Assembly: GCA_019449655.1 (NCBI GenBank)
Contig: JAHQXD010000003.1
Span: forward strand, 203,408 to 267,407
Origin: Ferrigenium straubiae
Lineage (GTDB): Bacteria; Pseudomonadota; Gammaproteobacteria; Burkholderiales; Gallionellaceae
Length of the DNA stretch: 64,000 nucleotides
Direction of reading: 5' to 3'
Shown: positions 18,809 through 35,218 of the stretch, one piece after another
Position numbering within the stretch: the stretch's first letter is position 1
How the letters are laid out: the number at the start of each line of letters is the position of its first letter
Notes under the pieces: model-generated
Told to the model about the DNA's origin: nothing
Seen by the model: the letters and a program-made list of their open reading frames with translations, nothing else
Databases searched by the model: none
Translations under genes and position numbers: made by a program

Positions 18809-19342
18809 TTATTTCTTCTTGGTTTCTTTCAGAACCACCACTTCATCGCTATAGCGCACCCCCTTGCCCTTGTAAGGCTCGGGTTCGCGGAAGGCGCGAA
18901 TCTCAGCGGCAACTTGTCCGACGCGCTGCTTGTCGGCGCCCTTCAACACGATTTCAGTTTGTGTCGGAGTTTCGACCTTGACACCGGCTGGCATCTTGTA
19001 TGCGACCGGATGGGAAAAACCCAGGGTCAGGTTCAGCGTATCCCCGGCAGCTTGTGCACGGTAGCCCACGCCAACCAGGTTCAGCTTGCGCTCGAAACCC
19101 TTGCTCACGCCCTGCACCATGTTGGCCAGCAACGCACGGACCGTGCCGGACATCGCATTGGCCTGCATGGAGTCGTTTTGCGCCTTGCACAACAGACTAT
19201 CGCCCTCGCGCACCACGCTTACGTCGCCCGACAAGGCTTGCTTGAGGGTGCCCAACGGGCCCTTCACCGAAACTTCGCCTGCAGCCAGCGTGATTTCCAC
19301 ACCGCTCGGTACTACAACAGGATTCTTGGCAACTCTAGACAT
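18809..19342 (-). CDS. rplF: 50S ribosomal protein L6
   Basis: L6 lies near the factor-binding site and the sarcin-ricin loop. The 177-aa protein starts [20 protein letters not shown] and ends with the L6 signature [20 protein letters not shown] followed by a lysine tail. It has two related alpha/beta domains, as usual. Confidence 0.98.
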   Translation of the reverse strand: MSRVAKNPVVVPSGVEITLAAGEVSVKGPLGTLKQALSGDVSVVREGDSLLCKAQNDSMQANAMSGTVRALLANMVQGVSKGFERKLNLVGVGYRAQAAGDTLNLTLGFSHPVAYKMPAGVKVETPTQTEIVLKGADKQRVGQVAAEIRAFREPEPYKGKGVRYSDEVVVLKETKKK

Positions 19343-19352
19343 GTTTACCTCA

Positions 19353-19751
19353 CTACGCGACTACGCACAGCACTTCACCACCAATTCCATTGGCGCGTGC
19401 TTTGCGGTCGGTCATCAAACCCTTGGAAGTCGACACAATGGCGATCCCCAAGCCGTTCATCACCTTGGGAATGTCATTGGAACCCTTGTAAATGCGCAGG
19501 CCGGGACGGCTGACACGCTGAATCTTTTCGATTACCGGGCGGCCGCTGTAATACTTCAGGCCGATTTCCAGCGTCGCCTTGCCGCCTTCGCCCTTGATGA
19601 CGCTAAAACCGTCAACATAGCCTTCATCTTTCAACACCTCGGCAATCGCCACCTTCAACTTGGAGGAAGGCATTACTACCGTGGCTTTTTCCGCAAGCTG
19701 CGCATTGCGAATGCGCGTCAGCATGTCGGAGATCGGATCACTCATACTCAT
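19353..19751 (-). CDS. rpsH: 30S ribosomal protein S8
   Basis: S8 binds the central domain of 16S rRNA; in E. coli it also represses spc-operon translation by binding the rplE mRNA. The 132-aa protein starts [20 protein letters not shown] and ends with the family signature [21 protein letters not shown] second in-frame ATG at 19745 is a possible alternative start. Confidence 0.98.
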   Translation of the reverse strand: MSMSDPISDMLTRIRNAQLAEKATVVMPSSKLKVAIAEVLKDEGYVDGFSVIKGEGGKATLEIGLKYYSGRPVIEKIQRVSRPGLRIYKGSNDIPKVMNGLGIAIVSTSKGLMTDRKARANGIGGEVLCVVA

Positions 19752-19761
19752 TTAATTGCTC

Positions 19762-20067
19762 CTACCAGCTTGCCTTAACGACACCGGGAATTTCGCCGCG
19801 CATCGCGAACTCACGCACCTTGATACGCCCCAAACCAAACTTCCTGAATGTGCCACGCGGACGTCCAGTCAATGCGCAGCGGTTGCGCAGACGCACCGGA
19901 CTGGCATCGCGCGGTAATGCCTGCAGCTTCAGGCGCGCAGCGGCGCGCTCTTCCTCGCTGAGCTTCATGTTGGAGATCGCTGCCAGCAATTCCGCGCGCT
20001 TGGCCGCAAACTTCTTTACGGTGTCGCGGCGTTTTTGTTCGCGGTTAATCAGTGCCATCTTAGCCAT
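19762..20067 (-). CDS. rpsN: 30S ribosomal protein S14, zinc-independent form
   Basis: S14 is in the 30S head. The 101-aa length and the single cysteine in [20 protein letters not shown] show the long, zinc-independent C-minus form. Its terminal [20 protein letters not shown] matches the family. It lies between rplE and rpsH. Confidence 0.98.
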   Translation of the reverse strand: MAKMALINREQKRRDTVKKFAAKRAELLAAISNMKLSEEERAAARLKLQALPRDASPVRLRNRCALTGRPRGTFRKFGLGRIKVREFAMRGEIPGVVKASW

Positions 20068-20077
20068 TAGTATTCCC

Positions 20078-20617
20078 TCATTTCTTTAATGGGAGTTTGA
20101 ATGCCAACAGAAGCGCCTTGGCTTCCTCATCGGTCTTCGCGGAGGTGGTGATCGTAATGTTCATGCCACGCAACGCATCAATTTTTTCGTATTCGATTTC
20201 CGGGAAAATGATCTGCTCTTTCACGCCCATGTTGTAGTTGCCGCGGCCGTCAAAGGACTTGCCGGAGATACCGCGAAAATCGCGGATACGCGGAATCGCA
20301 ACGGAAATCAGACGATCCAGGAACTCATACATGCGCTCCTTGCGCAACGTTACCTTGCAGCCGACCGGATAGCCTTCGCGAATCTTGAAACCGGCAATCG
20401 ATTTTTTGGAGAGTGTGACCACCGGCTTCTGCCCGGCAATCTTCTGCATATCGCCAACTGCGAACTCCATCACTTTCTTGTCCGCCACCGCCTCGCCCAC
20501 ACCCATATTCAGGGTGATCTTCTCGATGCGCGGCACTTCCATGACGGACTTGTAGCCGAACTGCTTCATCAGGTCCTTGGTGACCTTGTCCTTGTAAAAT
20601 TCGTACAAACGAGCCAT
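20078..20617 (-). CDS. rplE: 50S ribosomal protein L5
   Basis: L5 binds 5S rRNA and contacts P-site tRNA from the central protuberance. The 179-aa protein has the N-terminal [20 protein letters not shown] motif and the [20 protein letters not shown] motif. Its standard length and its place after rplX confirm the call. Confidence 0.98.
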   Translation of the reverse strand: MARLYEFYKDKVTKDLMKQFGYKSVMEVPRIEKITLNMGVGEAVADKKVMEFAVGDMQKIAGQKPVVTLSKKSIAGFKIREGYPVGCKVTLRKERMYEFLDRLISVAIPRIRDFRGISGKSFDGRGNYNMGVKEQIIFPEIEYEKIDALRGMNITITTSAKTDEEAKALLLAFKLPLKK

Positions 20618-20628
20618 GCTCTTACCCC

Positions 20629-20943
20629 TTAAGCGTCAATCATTTCGCCGCTGGACTTGAACACGCGCACCTTGCGCCCGTCTTCCAGCGTTTTGATACC
20701 GACCCGATCGCCCTTGCTGGCAGCCGCGTTGTAGATCGCCACATTCGATATGTGAATCGGCAATTCCTTCTGCACGATCCCGCCGGTTGAACCCTTCACC
20801 GGATTGGGCTTCTCGTGCTTCTTGACCTTGTTGATACCGCTCACCAGCAGGTATTCACCCAGCACGCGCAGCACATTGCCGCGGTTGCCCTTGTCTTTAC
20901 CGGCGATTACGATAACGTCATCGTTTTTCTTGATCTTGCGCAT
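20629..20943 (-). CDS. rplX: 50S ribosomal protein L24
   Basis: L24 is an assembly-initiator protein of the large subunit. The 104-aa protein has an N-terminal KOW motif ([20 protein letters not shown]) and the [20 protein letters not shown] region. It follows rplN in the spc operon. Confidence 0.98.
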   Translation of the reverse strand: MRKIKKNDDVIVIAGKDKGNRGNVLRVLGEYLLVSGINKVKKHEKPNPVKGSTGGIVQKELPIHISNVAIYNAAASKGDRVGIKTLEDGRKVRVFKSSGEMIDA

Positions 20944-20971
20944 GATTTTCCTCGACTCGATCCGTTGCCGC

Positions 20972-21340
20972 TTACAGCACTTCAGGTGCCAGCGAAACGA
21001 TCTTCATGAACTTTTCGGTGCGCAACTCGCGTGTCACCGGCCCGAAGATACGTGTGCCGATAGGCTCCAGCTTGGCGTTCAGCAGCACTGCCGCATTGCC
21101 GTCAAACTTGATCAGGGAACCATCCGTGCGACGCACACCCTTGGCAGTGCGAACCACCACGGCGTTGTACACTTCACCCTTCTTTACACGGCCACGCGGG
21201 GCGGCATCCTTGATGCTGACCTTGATGACATCGCCGACGGAAGCGTAACGGCGCTTGGAGCCGCCCAACACCTTGATGCACATAACAGAGCGTGCACCGG
21301 TATTGTCAGCCACATCTAAAACAGACTGCATTTGTATCAT
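20972..21340 (-). CDS. rplN: 50S ribosomal protein L14
   Basis: L14 forms inter-subunit bridges and is the binding site of the silencing factor RsfS. The 122-aa protein starts [20 protein letters not shown] and contains [20 protein letters not shown]. It is the first gene of the spc operon, with a 126-bp leader and probable promoter upstream. Confidence 0.98.
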   Translation of the reverse strand: MIQMQSVLDVADNTGARSVMCIKVLGGSKRRYASVGDVIKVSIKDAAPRGRVKKGEVYNAVVVRTAKGVRRTDGSLIKFDGNAAVLLNAKLEPIGTRIFGPVTRELRTEKFMKIVSLAPEVL

Positions 21341-21383
21341 TATTTAATCTCCAACTTTTTCCGCACACGGCGGCCAGTTTTGG

Positions 21384-21460
21384 AACCCGTTCGGGTTAGG
21401 TCGCCGCAAGCGGCGATGAAACGAAGCCGCGCATTATATGCAAATTCTGAAAAGGTGCAA
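21384..21460 (-). promoter_or_regulatory. Probable spc-operon promoter and structured leader before rplN
   Basis: On the minus strand TTGCAC (21455-21460), a 16-bp spacer and a perfect TATAAT (21433-21438) precede a leader with two small hairpins, TCGCCG-CAAG-CGGCGA (21401-21416) and AACCCG-TT-CGGGTT (21384-21397). The 126-bp rplN-rpsQ gap is the longest within the S10/spc block, and E. coli also divides the S10 and spc operons at this point. Confidence 0.65.
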
Positions 21461-21466
21461 GCTAAA

Positions 21467-21748
21467 TTATGCTGCAGCAGCCTTTTCAACCAGCTTGGCA
21501 ACGCGCCAACTCTTTGTTTTTGCCATCGGGCGGCATTCTTCAATGGTTACCACATCTCCGGTATGAAACTCGTTAGCCTCATCGTGGGCATGGTATTTCT
21601 TTGAAACGCGGATAATCTTGCCCAGCAACGGGTGTTTTACCTTGCGCTCAACCAGAACGGTTACAGTCTTGTCCATCTTGTCGCTTGTTACAGTACCGGT
21701 CAGGGTACGCTTCAGTTTGGATTCGCTCATTGCTTTAGAATCGCTCAT
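21467..21748 (-). CDS. rpsQ: 30S ribosomal protein S17
   Basis: S17 is a primary 16S-binding OB-fold protein. The 93-aa protein has the core [20 protein letters not shown] and the [20 protein letters not shown] motif. The first ATG is preceded by AAGGGTG, which supports it over the ATG at codon 7. Its start overlaps the rpmC stop (ATGA). It is the last gene of the S10 block. Confidence 0.97.
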   Translation of the reverse strand: MSDSKAMSESKLKRTLTGTVTSDKMDKTVTVLVERKVKHPLLGKIIRVSKKYHAHDEANEFHTGDVVTIEECRPMAKTKSWRVAKLVEKAAAA

Positions 21749-21939
21749 TTCTGGGCACCCTTCTCTTTCAATACGGTCTTCACGCGGGCGATATCGCGGC
21801 GTACCTTGCGCAATTCGCTGGTATTGGTCATTTGCTGCGTCGCAACCTGCATACGCAGGCCGAATTGCGCTTTGGTCAGCGACAATACTTCCTGTTGCAG
21901 ATCCGCCTCGGACTTGGTTCTAAATTCACTCGCCTTCAT
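21745..21939 (-). CDS. rpmC: 50S ribosomal protein L29
   Basis: L29 is a two-helix protein near the tunnel exit, next to L23 and the SRP/trigger-factor docking site. From the ATG at 21939 it is 64 aa ([20 protein letters not shown]), preceded by AGGTG. A GTG three codons upstream is in frame but overlaps rplP and is not preferred. Confidence 0.96.
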   Translation of the reverse strand: MKASEFRTKSEADLQQEVLSLTKAQFGLRMQVATQQMTNTSELRKVRRDIARVKTVLKEKGAQK

Positions 21940-21940
21940 A

Positions 21941-22357
21941 TCATGCACCTACCTGTCTGACCACGAAGGTGGTCGCAATCGGCAACTTCGCGGATGCCAG
22001 ACGGAACGCTTCGCGCGCCAATGTTTCATCCACGCCGTCCATTTCGTACAGCATCTTGCCAGGTTGAATTTCGGCAACGTAGAACTCTGGATTACCCTTG
22101 CCGTTACCCATGCGGACTTCGGCCGGCTTCTTGGAGATCGGCTTGTCCGGGAAAATTCGGATCCAGATACGCCCACCGCGTTTGATATGACGGGTCATCG
22201 CACGGCGTGCGGCCTCGATCTGACGCGCCGTCAAGCGGCCGCGCGCAACCGCCTTCAGGCCAAACTCGCCGAAACTCACCTTGTTACCACGGGTGGCTAT
22301 ACCGGTATTACGGCCTTTTTGTTCCTTGCGATATTTTCTTCTAGCTGGCTGTAGCAT
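21941..22357 (-). CDS. rplP: 50S ribosomal protein L16
   Basis: L16 positions A-site tRNA near the peptidyl-transferase centre. The 138-aa protein starts [20 protein letters not shown] and carries the signature [20 protein letters not shown]. Its first 17 bases overlap the rpsC 3' end, so it is translationally coupled. The start agrees with the conserved MLQP N-terminus. Confidence 0.98.
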   Translation of the reverse strand: MLQPARRKYRKEQKGRNTGIATRGNKVSFGEFGLKAVARGRLTARQIEAARRAMTRHIKRGGRIWIRIFPDKPISKKPAEVRMGNGKGNPEFYVAEIQPGKMLYEMDGVDETLAREAFRLASAKLPIATTFVVRQVGA

Positions 22358-23051
22358 GCTTTGCTCCCGACTTTCTTACTTTCTTTTCCGGTTCAGCGGC
22401 GACCGGTGCAGCAACTTCCTGCCCAGTGGTTTCGCCCTTGAACACCCAAACTTTCACACCGATGATGCCATAGGTGGTCTTCGCTTCCGACGTGCCGTAA
22501 TCGATATCGGCGCGAAGGGTATGCAACGGCACACGACCTTCGCGATACCATTCGGTGCGGGCGATTTCAATGCCATTCAAACGACCAGAGCTCATGATCT
22601 TGATACCTTGGGCACCCAGACGCATCGCGTTCTGCATCGCGCGCTTCATGGCGCGGCGGAACATGATGCGCTTTTCCAGTTGTGCGGTGATGCTGTCGGC
22701 GATCAGTTGTGCATCCACTTCCGGCTTGCGCACTTCTTCGATCGCCAGATCAACGGACTGCAGCCCCATGCGCTTGCGCAATTCGGCGCGCAACGCCTCG
22801 ATGTCCTCGCCCTTCTTGCCGATCACCATGCCGGGGCGCGCGGTGTAAATGGTCACCTTGGCGTTCTTGGCCGGGCGCTCGATAATCACCTTGGATACAC
22901 CGGCGGAAGCCAGCTTCTTCTTCAAGTATGCGCGGATCTCAATGTCCTTGAGCAGCAAATCGGAGAAATTTCCGCTGTTTGCATACCACTTGGAGTCCCA
23001 GTTTTTACGAACGCACAACCGGAAACCGGTTGGATGAATTTTCTGTCCCAT
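22341..23051 (-). CDS. rpsC: 30S ribosomal protein S3
   Basis: S3 helps form the mRNA entry tunnel and has helicase-like activity with S4 and S5. The 236-aa protein starts [20 protein letters not shown] and has a KH domain with the GKKG motif ([20 protein letters not shown]). It has a basic C-terminal tail after the conserved KVWVFKGE. Confidence 0.98.
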   Translation of the reverse strand: MGQKIHPTGFRLCVRKNWDSKWYANSGNFSDLLLKDIEIRAYLKKKLASAGVSKVIIERPAKNAKVTIYTARPGMVIGKKGEDIEALRAELRKRMGLQSVDLAIEEVRKPEVDAQLIADSITAQLEKRIMFRRAMKRAMQNAMRLGAQGIKIMSSGRLNGIEIARTEWYREGRVPLHTLRADIDYGTSEAKTTYGIIGVKVWVFKGETTGQEVAAPVAAEPEKKVRKSGAKHATAS

Positions 23052-23060
23052 AATTTATCC

Positions 23061-23393
23061 TCAGTTCCCGACGCTGACCGTAATGTGGCAAGTTTGCTTC
23101 TCGATGCGTGCGCCACGGCCCTTGGCACGTGCCATGAAACGCTTCAGCGAAGTCGCCTTGTCGACGTAAATGGTTTTCACCTTCAATTCATCGATGTCTG
23201 CACCATCGTTATGCTCGGCATTCGCAATCGCGGATTCCAGGGCCTTCTTGATGATGCCTGCACCCTTCTTCGGGCTGAAGTTCAGAATGTTGAGCGCTTG
23301 CGCAACCGGCAAACCGCGAATCTGATCGGCAACCAGGCGGCCTTTCTGCGCGGAAAGATGAATGTTCCTTGCAACTGCAATCGTTGTTTTCAT
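23061..23393 (-). CDS. rplV: 50S ribosomal protein L22
   Basis: L22 lines the exit tunnel with a long beta-hairpin and is a site of macrolide resistance. The 110-aa protein contains the N-terminal helix region and the family tail [20 protein letters not shown]. Two consecutive ATGs exist; spacing from GGAGG favours the second (23393). Confidence 0.97.
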   Translation of the reverse strand: MKTTIAVARNIHLSAQKGRLVADQIRGLPVAQALNILNFSPKKGAGIIKKALESAIANAEHNDGADIDELKVKTIYVDKATSLKRFMARAKGRGARIEKQTCHITVSVGN

Positions 23394-23401
23394 CATGCCT
23401 C

Positions 23402-23683
23402 CTATTTCTTGACCGCTGCTTTTTTATCGGCAGCATGGCCCTTGAAGGTGCGTGTCAGTGAAAACTCGCCCAACTTGTGACCTACCATGTTCTCGGATAC
23501 GTACACCGGGATATGCTGCTTGCCGTTGTGCACCGCAATCGTCAGGCCGACGAATTCAGGCAGCACTGTGGAGCGGCGCGACCAGGTTTTCACCGGGCGC
23601 TTATCGTTGGTCGCACGCACGGCTTCAACCTTCTTGAGCAGGTGCGCGTCGACAAATGGGCCTTTTTTAATGGAACGTGCCAT
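23402..23683 (-). CDS. rpsS: 30S ribosomal protein S19
   Basis: S19 is a head protein that contacts S13 and A-site tRNA. The 93-aa protein starts [20 protein letters not shown] and has the signature [20 protein letters not shown] and then [12 protein letters not shown]. It lies between rplB and rplV. Confidence 0.98.
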   Translation of the reverse strand: MARSIKKGPFVDAHLLKKVEAVRATNDKRPVKTWSRRSTVLPEFVGLTIAVHNGKQHIPVYVSENMVGHKLGEFSLTRTFKGHAADKKAAVKK

Positions 23684-23695
23684 GTTTGCTACTCC

Positions 23696-24523
23696 TTAAA
23701 CCTGAAAGCGACGGCGCACAATCATGCCGCTGGTGCGCTTGTTGCGGCGCGTACGGAAACCCTTGGCCGGCACGCCCCACGGGCTGACCGGATGACGGCC
23801 TGCTGCGGTCTTGCCCTCGCCGCCACCGTGCGGGTGGTCGACCGGGTTCATCGCCACACCGCGCACGGTCGGGCGGATGCCGCGCCAACGCGTTGCACCT
23901 GCCTTGCCGATGGAACGCAGGCTGTGCTCGGCATTTCCCACCTCGCCCAGCGTCGCCTTGCAATCGATGTGCACCTTGCGGATTTCACCGGAGCGCAAAC
24001 GCAACTGTGCGTAGCTGCCTTCGCGCGCCAGTAGTTGCACTGCCGTGCCGGCGGAACGCGCCAGTTGCGCGCCCTTGCCAGGCAGCATTTCCACGCAATG
24101 AATGGTCGAGCCGACCGGGATATTGCGCAGCGGCAGGGCATTGCCCGGCTTGATCGGCGCTTCGGAGCCGCTCACCAGCGTGGTGCCGGCAGCAATACCC
24201 TTGGGCGCGATGATGTAGCGGCGCTCGCCATCGGCGTAGCACAGCAAAGCCAGGTTGGCACTGCGGTTCGGGTCGTATTCCAGGCGTTCAACCGTGGCTG
24301 GAATGCCATCCTTGTTGCGCTTGAAGTCGACCAGGCGATAGTGCTGCTTGTGGCCGCCGCCCATGTGACGGGTGGTGATATGGCCATTGTGGTTACGGCC
24401 CGCGGTCTTGCTTTTCTTCTCAAGCAGCGCCGCAACCGGCTTGCCCTTGTGCAGGTCAGGATTGACCACGCGCAATACCGCGCGCTGACCCGGAGTTGTT
24501 GGTTTCAGTTTAATCAATGCCAT
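23696..24523 (-). CDS. rplB: 50S ribosomal protein L2
   Basis: L2 is required for subunit association and peptidyl-transferase activity. The 275-aa protein starts [20 protein letters not shown] and contains the conserved C-terminal [20 protein letters not shown] loop, including the His in the peptidyl-transferase vicinity. Length is standard. Confidence 0.98.
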   Translation of the reverse strand: MALIKLKPTTPGQRAVLRVVNPDLHKGKPVAALLEKKSKTAGRNHNGHITTRHMGGGHKQHYRLVDFKRNKDGIPATVERLEYDPNRSANLALLCYADGERRYIIAPKGIAAGTTLVSGSEAPIKPGNALPLRNIPVGSTIHCVEMLPGKGAQLARSAGTAVQLLAREGSYAQLRLRSGEIRKVHIDCKATLGEVGNAEHSLRSIGKAGATRWRGIRPTVRGVAMNPVDHPHGGGEGKTAAGRHPVSPWGVPAKGFRTRRNKRTSGMIVRRRFQV

Positions 24524-24528
24524 GATGA

Positions 24529-24846
24529 TTACCCCTGCTCGCTTGCAGCAAAATTGATTTCCTGTCCGGCGGCCAGGCAGACATAGGCTTTCTTCCAGTT
24601 GTTACGGCGGCCGACAAAACGGCCGGCGCGCTTGACCTTGCCCTTGACGTTGGCCACTTGCACGGTATCCACGCTCACCTTGAACATCAGTTCAACGGCA
24701 GCCTTGATTTCCGGTTTGGTCGCATCCGGTGCGACACGGAAGATCACCTGCTCGTTCTTGTCGGCAACATAGGTTGCCTTTTCGGAGATTTGCGGAGCGA
24801 GCAACACCCTCATCAGGCGCTCCTGGCTGAATTGTTGCGTACTCAT
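24529..24846 (-). CDS. rplW: 50S ribosomal protein L23
   Basis: L23 sits at the tunnel exit and docks trigger factor and SRP. The 105-aa protein has the core [20 protein letters not shown] and a tail [24 protein letters not shown] segment ([20 protein letters not shown]). Its ATG overlaps the rplD stop by four bases (ATGA). Confidence 0.97.
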   Translation of the reverse strand: MSTQQFSQERLMRVLLAPQISEKATYVADKNEQVIFRVAPDATKPEIKAAVELMFKVSVDTVQVANVKGKVKRAGRFVGRRNNWKKAYVCLAAGQEINFAASEQG

Positions 24847-25466
24847 GCGAACATCTCCTCAATTTTTGCCACGGCATTGCGCGTGACGACCACGTTCGGG
24901 AAACGCACCAGACTGATCGGGTCGGCCTGATTGGCTTCCAGCACCAACACGTTGGGCAGGTTACGCGAAGACAGATACAGGTTCTCGTCCACATTGTCGG
25001 TGATAATCAACAGGCGACCATCCAGCCCCATCCCCTTGATCTTTTGTGCCAGCAACTTGGTCTTGGGGGCCTCAACCGTGAGGCTGTCGACCACCACCAG
25101 GCGGTTTTCGCTGACCAGTTTGGACAGGATCGCAGCCAAACCAGCGCGATACATCTTGCGGTTCACTTTTTGCGTGTAATTCTCTTCGCCGGTATTCGGG
25201 AATATCTTGCCACCACCACGCCACAACGGGCTGGATGCCATACCGGCGCGCGCACGGCCGGTGCCTTTTTGTGCGAACGGCTTGCGCGTGCTCTTTGCGA
25301 TCTCGCTGCGGCCCTTCTGCTTGCTGTTGGCGCCGCGCGCATTGGCCATATAGGCAGTAACCAGTTGATGCACCAGATCTTCGTTGTATTCGCGGCCGAA
25401 CAATTCGTCGGACGCGCTCAGATTGGCAGTCGCCTGGCCTTTATCGTTAATAACCTTGAGTTCCAT
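24843..25466 (-). CDS. rplD: 50S ribosomal protein L4
   Basis: L4 is an early-assembly tunnel protein; in E. coli it also represses the S10 operon. The 207-aa protein carries the long basic loop [20 protein letters not shown] (tunnel extension) and the [20 protein letters not shown] segment. Its start overlaps the rplC stop by one base (TAATG). Confidence 0.98.
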   Translation of the reverse strand: MELKVINDKGQATANLSASDELFGREYNEDLVHQLVTAYMANARGANSKQKGRSEIAKSTRKPFAQKGTGRARAGMASSPLWRGGGKIFPNTGEENYTQKVNRKMYRAGLAAILSKLVSENRLVVVDSLTVEAPKTKLLAQKIKGMGLDGRLLIITDNVDENLYLSSRNLPNVLVLEANQADPISLVRFPNVVVTRNAVAKIEEMFA

Positions 25467-26110
25467 TATGCACCTGCCTTCACTGCGGGACGCACGATCA
25501 CGCTGCCATTCTGCGCACCGGGAACGGCGCCCTTGACCAGCAACAACTGGCGTGCCACATCGACGCGCACAACCTGCAGGTTCTGCACGGTCTTCTGCAC
25601 ATCACCGAGATGACCGGTCATGCGCTTGCCGGGGAACACACGGCCCGGATCTTGCGCCATACCGATGGAGCCGGGCACGTTATGCGACTTGGAGTTACCG
25701 TGCGAGGCACGGCCAGATTTGAAGTTGTAGCGTTTGATGGTACCGGCGTAACCCTTGCCCTTGGAAATACCCGTCACATCGACGAGTTGACCCACCTGAA
25801 AAATTTCCACACTGACCGTAGAGCCCGCCTGCAGGCCCGCCAGTTGTTCAGGGGATACGGTGAATTCCTTAAGTGCGCTCCCGGCTTCGACACCCGCCTT
25901 GGCGTAATGCCCGGCAGCAGCCTTGCTGACACGTCCGGGGCGGCGTGTGCCGTGCGCCAATTGCACAGCGGTATAGCCGTCGGTGCCGACGGATTTAACC
26001 TGGGCGACACGATTATTGGACACTTCCAGCACAGTTACCGGCAACGAAGAACCGTCTTCGGTAAATACGCGGGTCATGCCAATCTTGCGACCGACAAGTC
26101 CTAAGCTCAT
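25466..26110 (-). CDS. rplC: 50S ribosomal protein L3
   Basis: L3 is an assembly initiator reaching the peptidyl-transferase centre. The 214-aa protein starts [20 protein letters not shown] and has the [20 protein letters not shown] loop, in which the Gln in MAQ is the residue methylated by PrmB in relatives. It is the second gene of the S10 operon, after a 94-bp gap from rpsJ. Confidence 0.98.
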   Translation of the reverse strand: MSLGLVGRKIGMTRVFTEDGSSLPVTVLEVSNNRVAQVKSVGTDGYTAVQLAHGTRRPGRVSKAAAGHYAKAGVEAGSALKEFTVSPEQLAGLQAGSTVSVEIFQVGQLVDVTGISKGKGYAGTIKRYNFKSGRASHGNSKSHNVPGSIGMAQDPGRVFPGKRMTGHLGDVQKTVQNLQVVRVDVARQLLLVKGAVPGAQNGSVIVRPAVKAGA

Positions 26111-26204
26111 TTTATTGTCCTCTTGTTAAGGGGTTGACTACAATTGGTCAACCGATTTCCTACTGCAGATACAACACTTACCCGGCAGCGCCGGGGCAAA
26201 ACAA

Positions 26205-26516
26205 TTACTGCAACTTGATTTCCACGTCCACACCGGCTGGCAAATCCAGCTTCATCAGCGCGTCTACCGTCTTGTCGGTAGGATCGACGATGTCCATCAG
26301 GCGCAGATGGGTGCGAATTTCAAACTGATCGCGCGAAGTCTTGTTTACGTGCGGGGAACGCAGCACATCGAAACGCTCGATCTTGGTCGGCAACGGCACC
26401 GGGCCGTTCACCACAGCGCCGGTACGTTTGGCAGTCTCAACAATCTGCGCCGCCGACTGGTCGATCAAGCGATAGTCAAACGCCTTGAGGCGAATGCGAA
26501 TTTTTTGACTTTGCAT
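26205..26516 (-). CDS. rpsJ: 30S ribosomal protein S10 / transcription antitermination factor NusE
   Basis: S10 works in the 30S head and, with NusB and NusG, in antitermination. From the ATG at 26516 it is 103 aa, starting [20 protein letters not shown] and including [20 protein letters not shown] and then [10 protein letters not shown] start five codons upstream is rejected because it places the AGAGAG ribosome-binding site inside the gene. First gene of the S10 operon. Confidence 0.97.
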   Translation of the reverse strand: MQSQKIRIRLKAFDYRLIDQSAAQIVETAKRTGAVVNGPVPLPTKIERFDVLRSPHVNKTSRDQFEIRTHLRLMDIVDPTDKTVDALMKLDLPAGVDVEIKLQ

Positions 26517-26563
26517 AATTCTCTCTTGCATTTACGCGGCAATGCCGCTAATTAAAGAACAAA

Positions 26564-26616
26564 TCGCGTGATCCAGACCTTGCAACCCAGACCACGCGAG
26601 GGCGCGCATTGTATTC

Positions 26617-26636
<20 letters not shown>
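26564..26636 (-). promoter_or_regulatory. Possible S10-operon promoter and leader hairpin
   Basis: On the minus strand TTGCAA (26631-26636, inside the tuf 3' end), a 17-bp spacer and TACAAT (26608-26613) precede a hairpin TCGCGTG...CACGCGA (26564-26570 with 26593-26599) upstream of rpsJ. The position fits an S10 promoter, but the hairpin could also attenuate read-through from tuf. Confidence 0.45.
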
Positions 26637-27807
<1,171 letters not shown>

Positions 27808-27829
27808 GATTGAGTTCTCCGACTTTAAG

Positions 27830-29926
27830 TTATTTCTTGCTGTTCATGATTGCTTCAGCAACGTTCTTGGGTGCTTCAGTGTAGTGCTTGAATTCCATGG
27901 TGTAAGTCGCACGCCCCTGTGTCGCAGAACGCAACGCAGTCGAATAACCGAACATCTCGGACAAGGGAACTTCAGCCTTGACAGTCTTGCCGCCACCAAC
28001 CATATCATCCATGCCCTGCACCATGCCACGGCGTGATGACAAGTCACCCATCACCGTGCCGGTATAGTCTTCCGGAGTTTCCACTTCCACGGACATCATT
28101 GGCTCCAACAGCACCGGGCTGGCCTTGCGCATACCATCCTTGAACGCCATCGATGCGGCCATCTTGAACGCGTTCTCGTTTGAGTCAACGTCGTGATAGG
28201 AGCCGTCAAACAAGGTAACCTTGACATCAACCACCGGGAAGCCAGCCAGCACGCCGCTTGGCAGCGATTCGCGCAAGCCCTTTTCCACTGCGGGGATAAA
28301 TTCGCGAGGAACGGTACCACCCTTGATCGCGTCAACGAACTCAAACCCTTTACCAGCCTCGTTTGGCTCCATCTTGATCCACACGTGACCGTACTGACCA
28401 CGACCACCGGTCTGCTTGGCATACTTACCTTCAACCTCGACCGCTTTACGAATCGCCTCGCGATAAGCCACTTGTGGCGCACCCACGTTAGCTTCCACGC
28501 CGAATTCGCGCTTCATACGGTCAACCAGGATTTCCAGATGCAACTCGCCCATGCCAGACATGATGGTCTGACCTGATTCTTCGTCGGTACGCACACGGAA
28601 TGAAGGATCTTCTGCAGCCAGACGCCCCAGCGCAATGCCCATCTTCTCTTGATCAACCTTGGTCTTTGGTTCAACGGCAACGTGAATCACCGGCTCCGGG
28701 AACACCATGCGCTCAAGAATGATTGGCTTATCCGGATCACACAGCGATTCGCCAGTAGTCACATCCTTCAGGCCGATACAGGCAGCGATATCGCCCGCCA
28801 GGATCTCATCGACCTCCTGACGCTCGTTCGCGTGCATCTGCACGATACGACCGATACGCTCTTTCTTGCCCCTGACTGAGTTATAGACCGTATCGCCCTT
28901 CTTCAATACGCCAGAATAGACGCGCACAAAGGTCAATTGCCCAACGAACGGGTCAGTCATCAGCTTGAATGCCAGCGCGGAGAACTTCTCGCTATCGTCA
29001 GCCTTGCGACTGGCCGGCTCACCCGCCTCAGTTTCACCTTTCACATCAGGAATATCGACTGGCGACGGCAAAAACATAATCACCGCATCCAGCATGCGCT
29101 GCACACCCTTGTTCTTGAAGGCGCTACCGCACAACATCGGCTGGATTTCACAGGCGATGGTACGGGTGCGGATTCCAAGAATAATTTGCTCTTCGGTCAA
29201 CCCGCCATTTTCGAGGTATTGATTCATCAAATCCTCGGATGCCTCGGCAGCCGACTCGACCATCTTCTCGCGCCACTCATTGGCGGTCTCCAGCAAATCA
29301 GCCGGAATTTCTTTGTATTCGAACTTCATCCCCTGGGACGCTTCGTCCCAGATGACCGCCTTCATCTTGATCAGATCGACAACACCAACGAAACCTTCCT
29401 CCGCACCAATAGGAATTACGAGAGGGACAGGATTTGCCTTCAGGCGGGTCTGCATCTGCGTAACCACCTTGAAGAAGTTGGCACCGGTACGGTCCATCTT
29501 GTTCACGAACGCCAGGCGCGGCACACGATACTTATTGGCTTGGCGCCACACAGTCTCGGATTGCGGCTGCACACCGCCCACGGCGCAATACACCATGCAC
29601 GCACCATCCAGCACTCGCATGGAACGCTCGACCTCGATGGTAAAATCCACGTGCCCCGGCGTATCGATAATATTGAAACGATGCTCAGGGTAGGAGTTAT
29701 CCATACCCCTCCAGAAACAAGTGGTCGCAGCGGAAGTAATGGTGATGCCGCGCTCTTGCTCCTGTTCCATCCAGTCCATCGTGGCCGCACCATCGTGCAC
29801 TTCACCGATCTTGTGACTCACACCCGTATAGAACAGGATGCGCTCGGTCGTCGTAGTCTTGCCTGCATCGATGTGCGCACTGATGCCGATATTGCGATAG
29901 CGTTCGATTGGTGTTTTGCGTGCCAC
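27830..29926 (-). CDS. fusA: Elongation factor G
   Basis: EF-G drives translocation and, with RRF, ribosome recycling. The 698-aa protein shows the G1 motif [19 protein letters not shown] (from residue 17), G3 DTPGHVDF, G4 [10 protein letters not shown], and the domain IV loop region [15 protein letters not shown]. Standard length and position after rpsG argue for the main translocase rather than a paralogue. Confidence 0.99.
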   Translation of the reverse strand: MARKTPIERYRNIGISAHIDAGKTTTTERILFYTGVSHKIGEVHDGAATMDWMEQEQERGITITSAATTCFWRGMDNSYPEHRFNIIDTPGHVDFTIEVERSMRVLDGACMVYCAVGGVQPQSETVWRQANKYRVPRLAFVNKMDRTGANFFKVVTQMQTRLKANPVPLVIPIGAEEGFVGVVDLIKMKAVIWDEASQGMKFEYKEIPADLLETANEWREKMVESAAEASEDLMNQYLENGGLTEEQIILGIRTRTIACEIQPMLCGSAFKNKGVQRMLDAVIMFLPSPVDIPDVKGETEAGEPASRKADDSEKFSALAFKLMTDPFVGQLTFVRVYSGVLKKGDTVYNSVRGKKERIGRIVQMHANERQEVDEILAGDIAACIGLKDVTTGESLCDPDKPIILERMVFPEPVIHVAVEPKTKVDQEKMGIALGRLAAEDPSFRVRTDEESGQTIMSGMGELHLEILVDRMKREFGVEANVGAPQVAYREAIRKAVEVEGKYAKQTGGRGQYGHVWIKMEPNEAGKGFEFVDAIKGGTVPREFIPAVEKGLRESLPSGVLAGFPVVDVKVTLFDGSYHDVDSNENAFKMAASMAFKDGMRKASPVLLEPMMSVEVETPEDYTGTVMGDLSSRRGMVQGMDDMVGGGKTVKAEVPLSEMFGYSTALRSATQGRATYTMEFKHYTEAPKNVAEAIMNSKK

Positions 29927-29953
29927 GGTGTACCTAACCTTGTCTTTATACTT

Positions 29954-30424
29954 TTAGAAACGGAAATGCGAGAACGCCTTGTTAGCCTCGGCCATGCGAT
30001 GCACCTCTTCGCGCTTCTTGACTGCGCCGCCGCGACCCTCGGATGCATCGATCAGCTCTCCGGCCAGACGCATACCCATGGATTTTTCACCGCGCTTGCG
30101 CGCAGCTTCGCGCAACCAGCGCATCGACAACGCCATGCGGCGCGATGGTCGCACCTCAACAGGCACCTGGTAATTCGCGCCACCGACACGGCGACTCTTC
30201 ACTTCCACCTGCGGCTTGGCATTATTCAACGCCAGATTGAACACCTCGATTGCATCCTTGCCGGTTTTCTTGCCGATTTGCTCCAGCGCGCCGTACAGAA
30301 TGCGCTCAGCAACCGACTTCTTGCCGGCTGTCATCAACACATTCACGAACTTGGACAAATCCTGATTACCGAATTTCGGATCCGGCAGGACTTCACGTTT
30401 AGGGACTTCTCTGCGTCTTGGCAT
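29954..30424 (-). CDS. rpsG: 30S ribosomal protein S7
   Basis: S7 organises the 3' major domain of 16S rRNA; in E. coli it represses its own operon. The 156-aa protein starts [20 protein letters not shown] and contains [20 protein letters not shown], which binds rRNA. Located between rpsL and fusA. Confidence 0.98.
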   Translation of the reverse strand: MPRRREVPKREVLPDPKFGNQDLSKFVNVLMTAGKKSVAERILYGALEQIGKKTGKDAIEVFNLALNNAKPQVEVKSRRVGGANYQVPVEVRPSRRMALSMRWLREAARKRGEKSMGMRLAGELIDASEGRGGAVKKREEVHRMAEANKAFSHFRF

Positions 30425-30468
30425 AGCTACCTCAGTTTATTTTTAGCTCGAAATGAATTGCTTGAAAA

Positions 30469-30846
30469 TTACGCCTTCTTGGCGCGTTTCGCACCGTACT
30501 TGGAACGGGCCTGCTTACGATCTTTCACACCCGCCGTATCGAGGCTGCCGCGCACCATGTGGTAACGCACACCTGGCAAGTCCTTCACACGACCACCGCG
30601 CAACAACACCACCGAGTGTTCCTGCAGGTTATGGCCCTCACCACCGATATAGCTGATCACCTCAAAGCCGTTGGTCAGGCGCACCTTGGCCACTTTGCGC
30701 AGCGCGGAGTTAGGCTTCTTCGGAGTGGTGGTGTACACGCGGGTACATACTCCACGCTTCTGCGGAGAACCACCGAGAGCGGGCACCTTGCTCTTTTCTA
30801 CGATTGCAACGCGCGGCTTGCGGATCAACTGGTTAATGGTTGGCAT
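30469..30846 (-). CDS. rpsL: 30S ribosomal protein S12
   Basis: S12 lies at the decoding centre. The 125-aa protein starts [20 protein letters not shown]. The two streptomycin-resistance hot spots read as sensitive wild type: [20 protein letters not shown] retains its lysines, and [13 protein letters not shown] retains Lys and the Asp methylthiolated by RimO in relatives. First gene of the str operon. Confidence 0.98.
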   Translation of the reverse strand: MPTINQLIRKPRVAIVEKSKVPALGGSPQKRGVCTRVYTTTPKKPNSALRKVAKVRLTNGFEVISYIGGEGHNLQEHSVVLLRGGRVKDLPGVRYHMVRGSLDTAGVKDRKQARSKYGAKRAKKA

Positions 30847-30904
30847 ATCTGTACACCCTAAAAAATTCTGGAATTTTGTTAAAAATCAAATCAATAAAAA
30901 CATA

Positions 30905-30943
30905 CCGTCGCAGCATGACTTGAAGAATCGTCCGCTGCGACGG
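30905..30943 (-). terminator. Hairpin after rpoC (terminator or attenuator before the str operon)
   Basis: A perfect 9-bp stem (30905-30913 with 30935-30943, CCGTCGCAG/CTGCGACGG) with a 21-base loop lies 18 bp past the rpoC stop. TATGTTTTTATT follows on the minus strand, a fair U-tract. It could end the rpoBC transcript or reduce read-through into rpsL. Confidence 0.6.
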
Positions 30944-30960
30944 AAAAAAGGTTGCGAATT

Positions 30961-35196
<4,236 letters not shown>

Positions 35197-35218
35197 GTGT
35201 AACTCCTAACTCTGGTTG

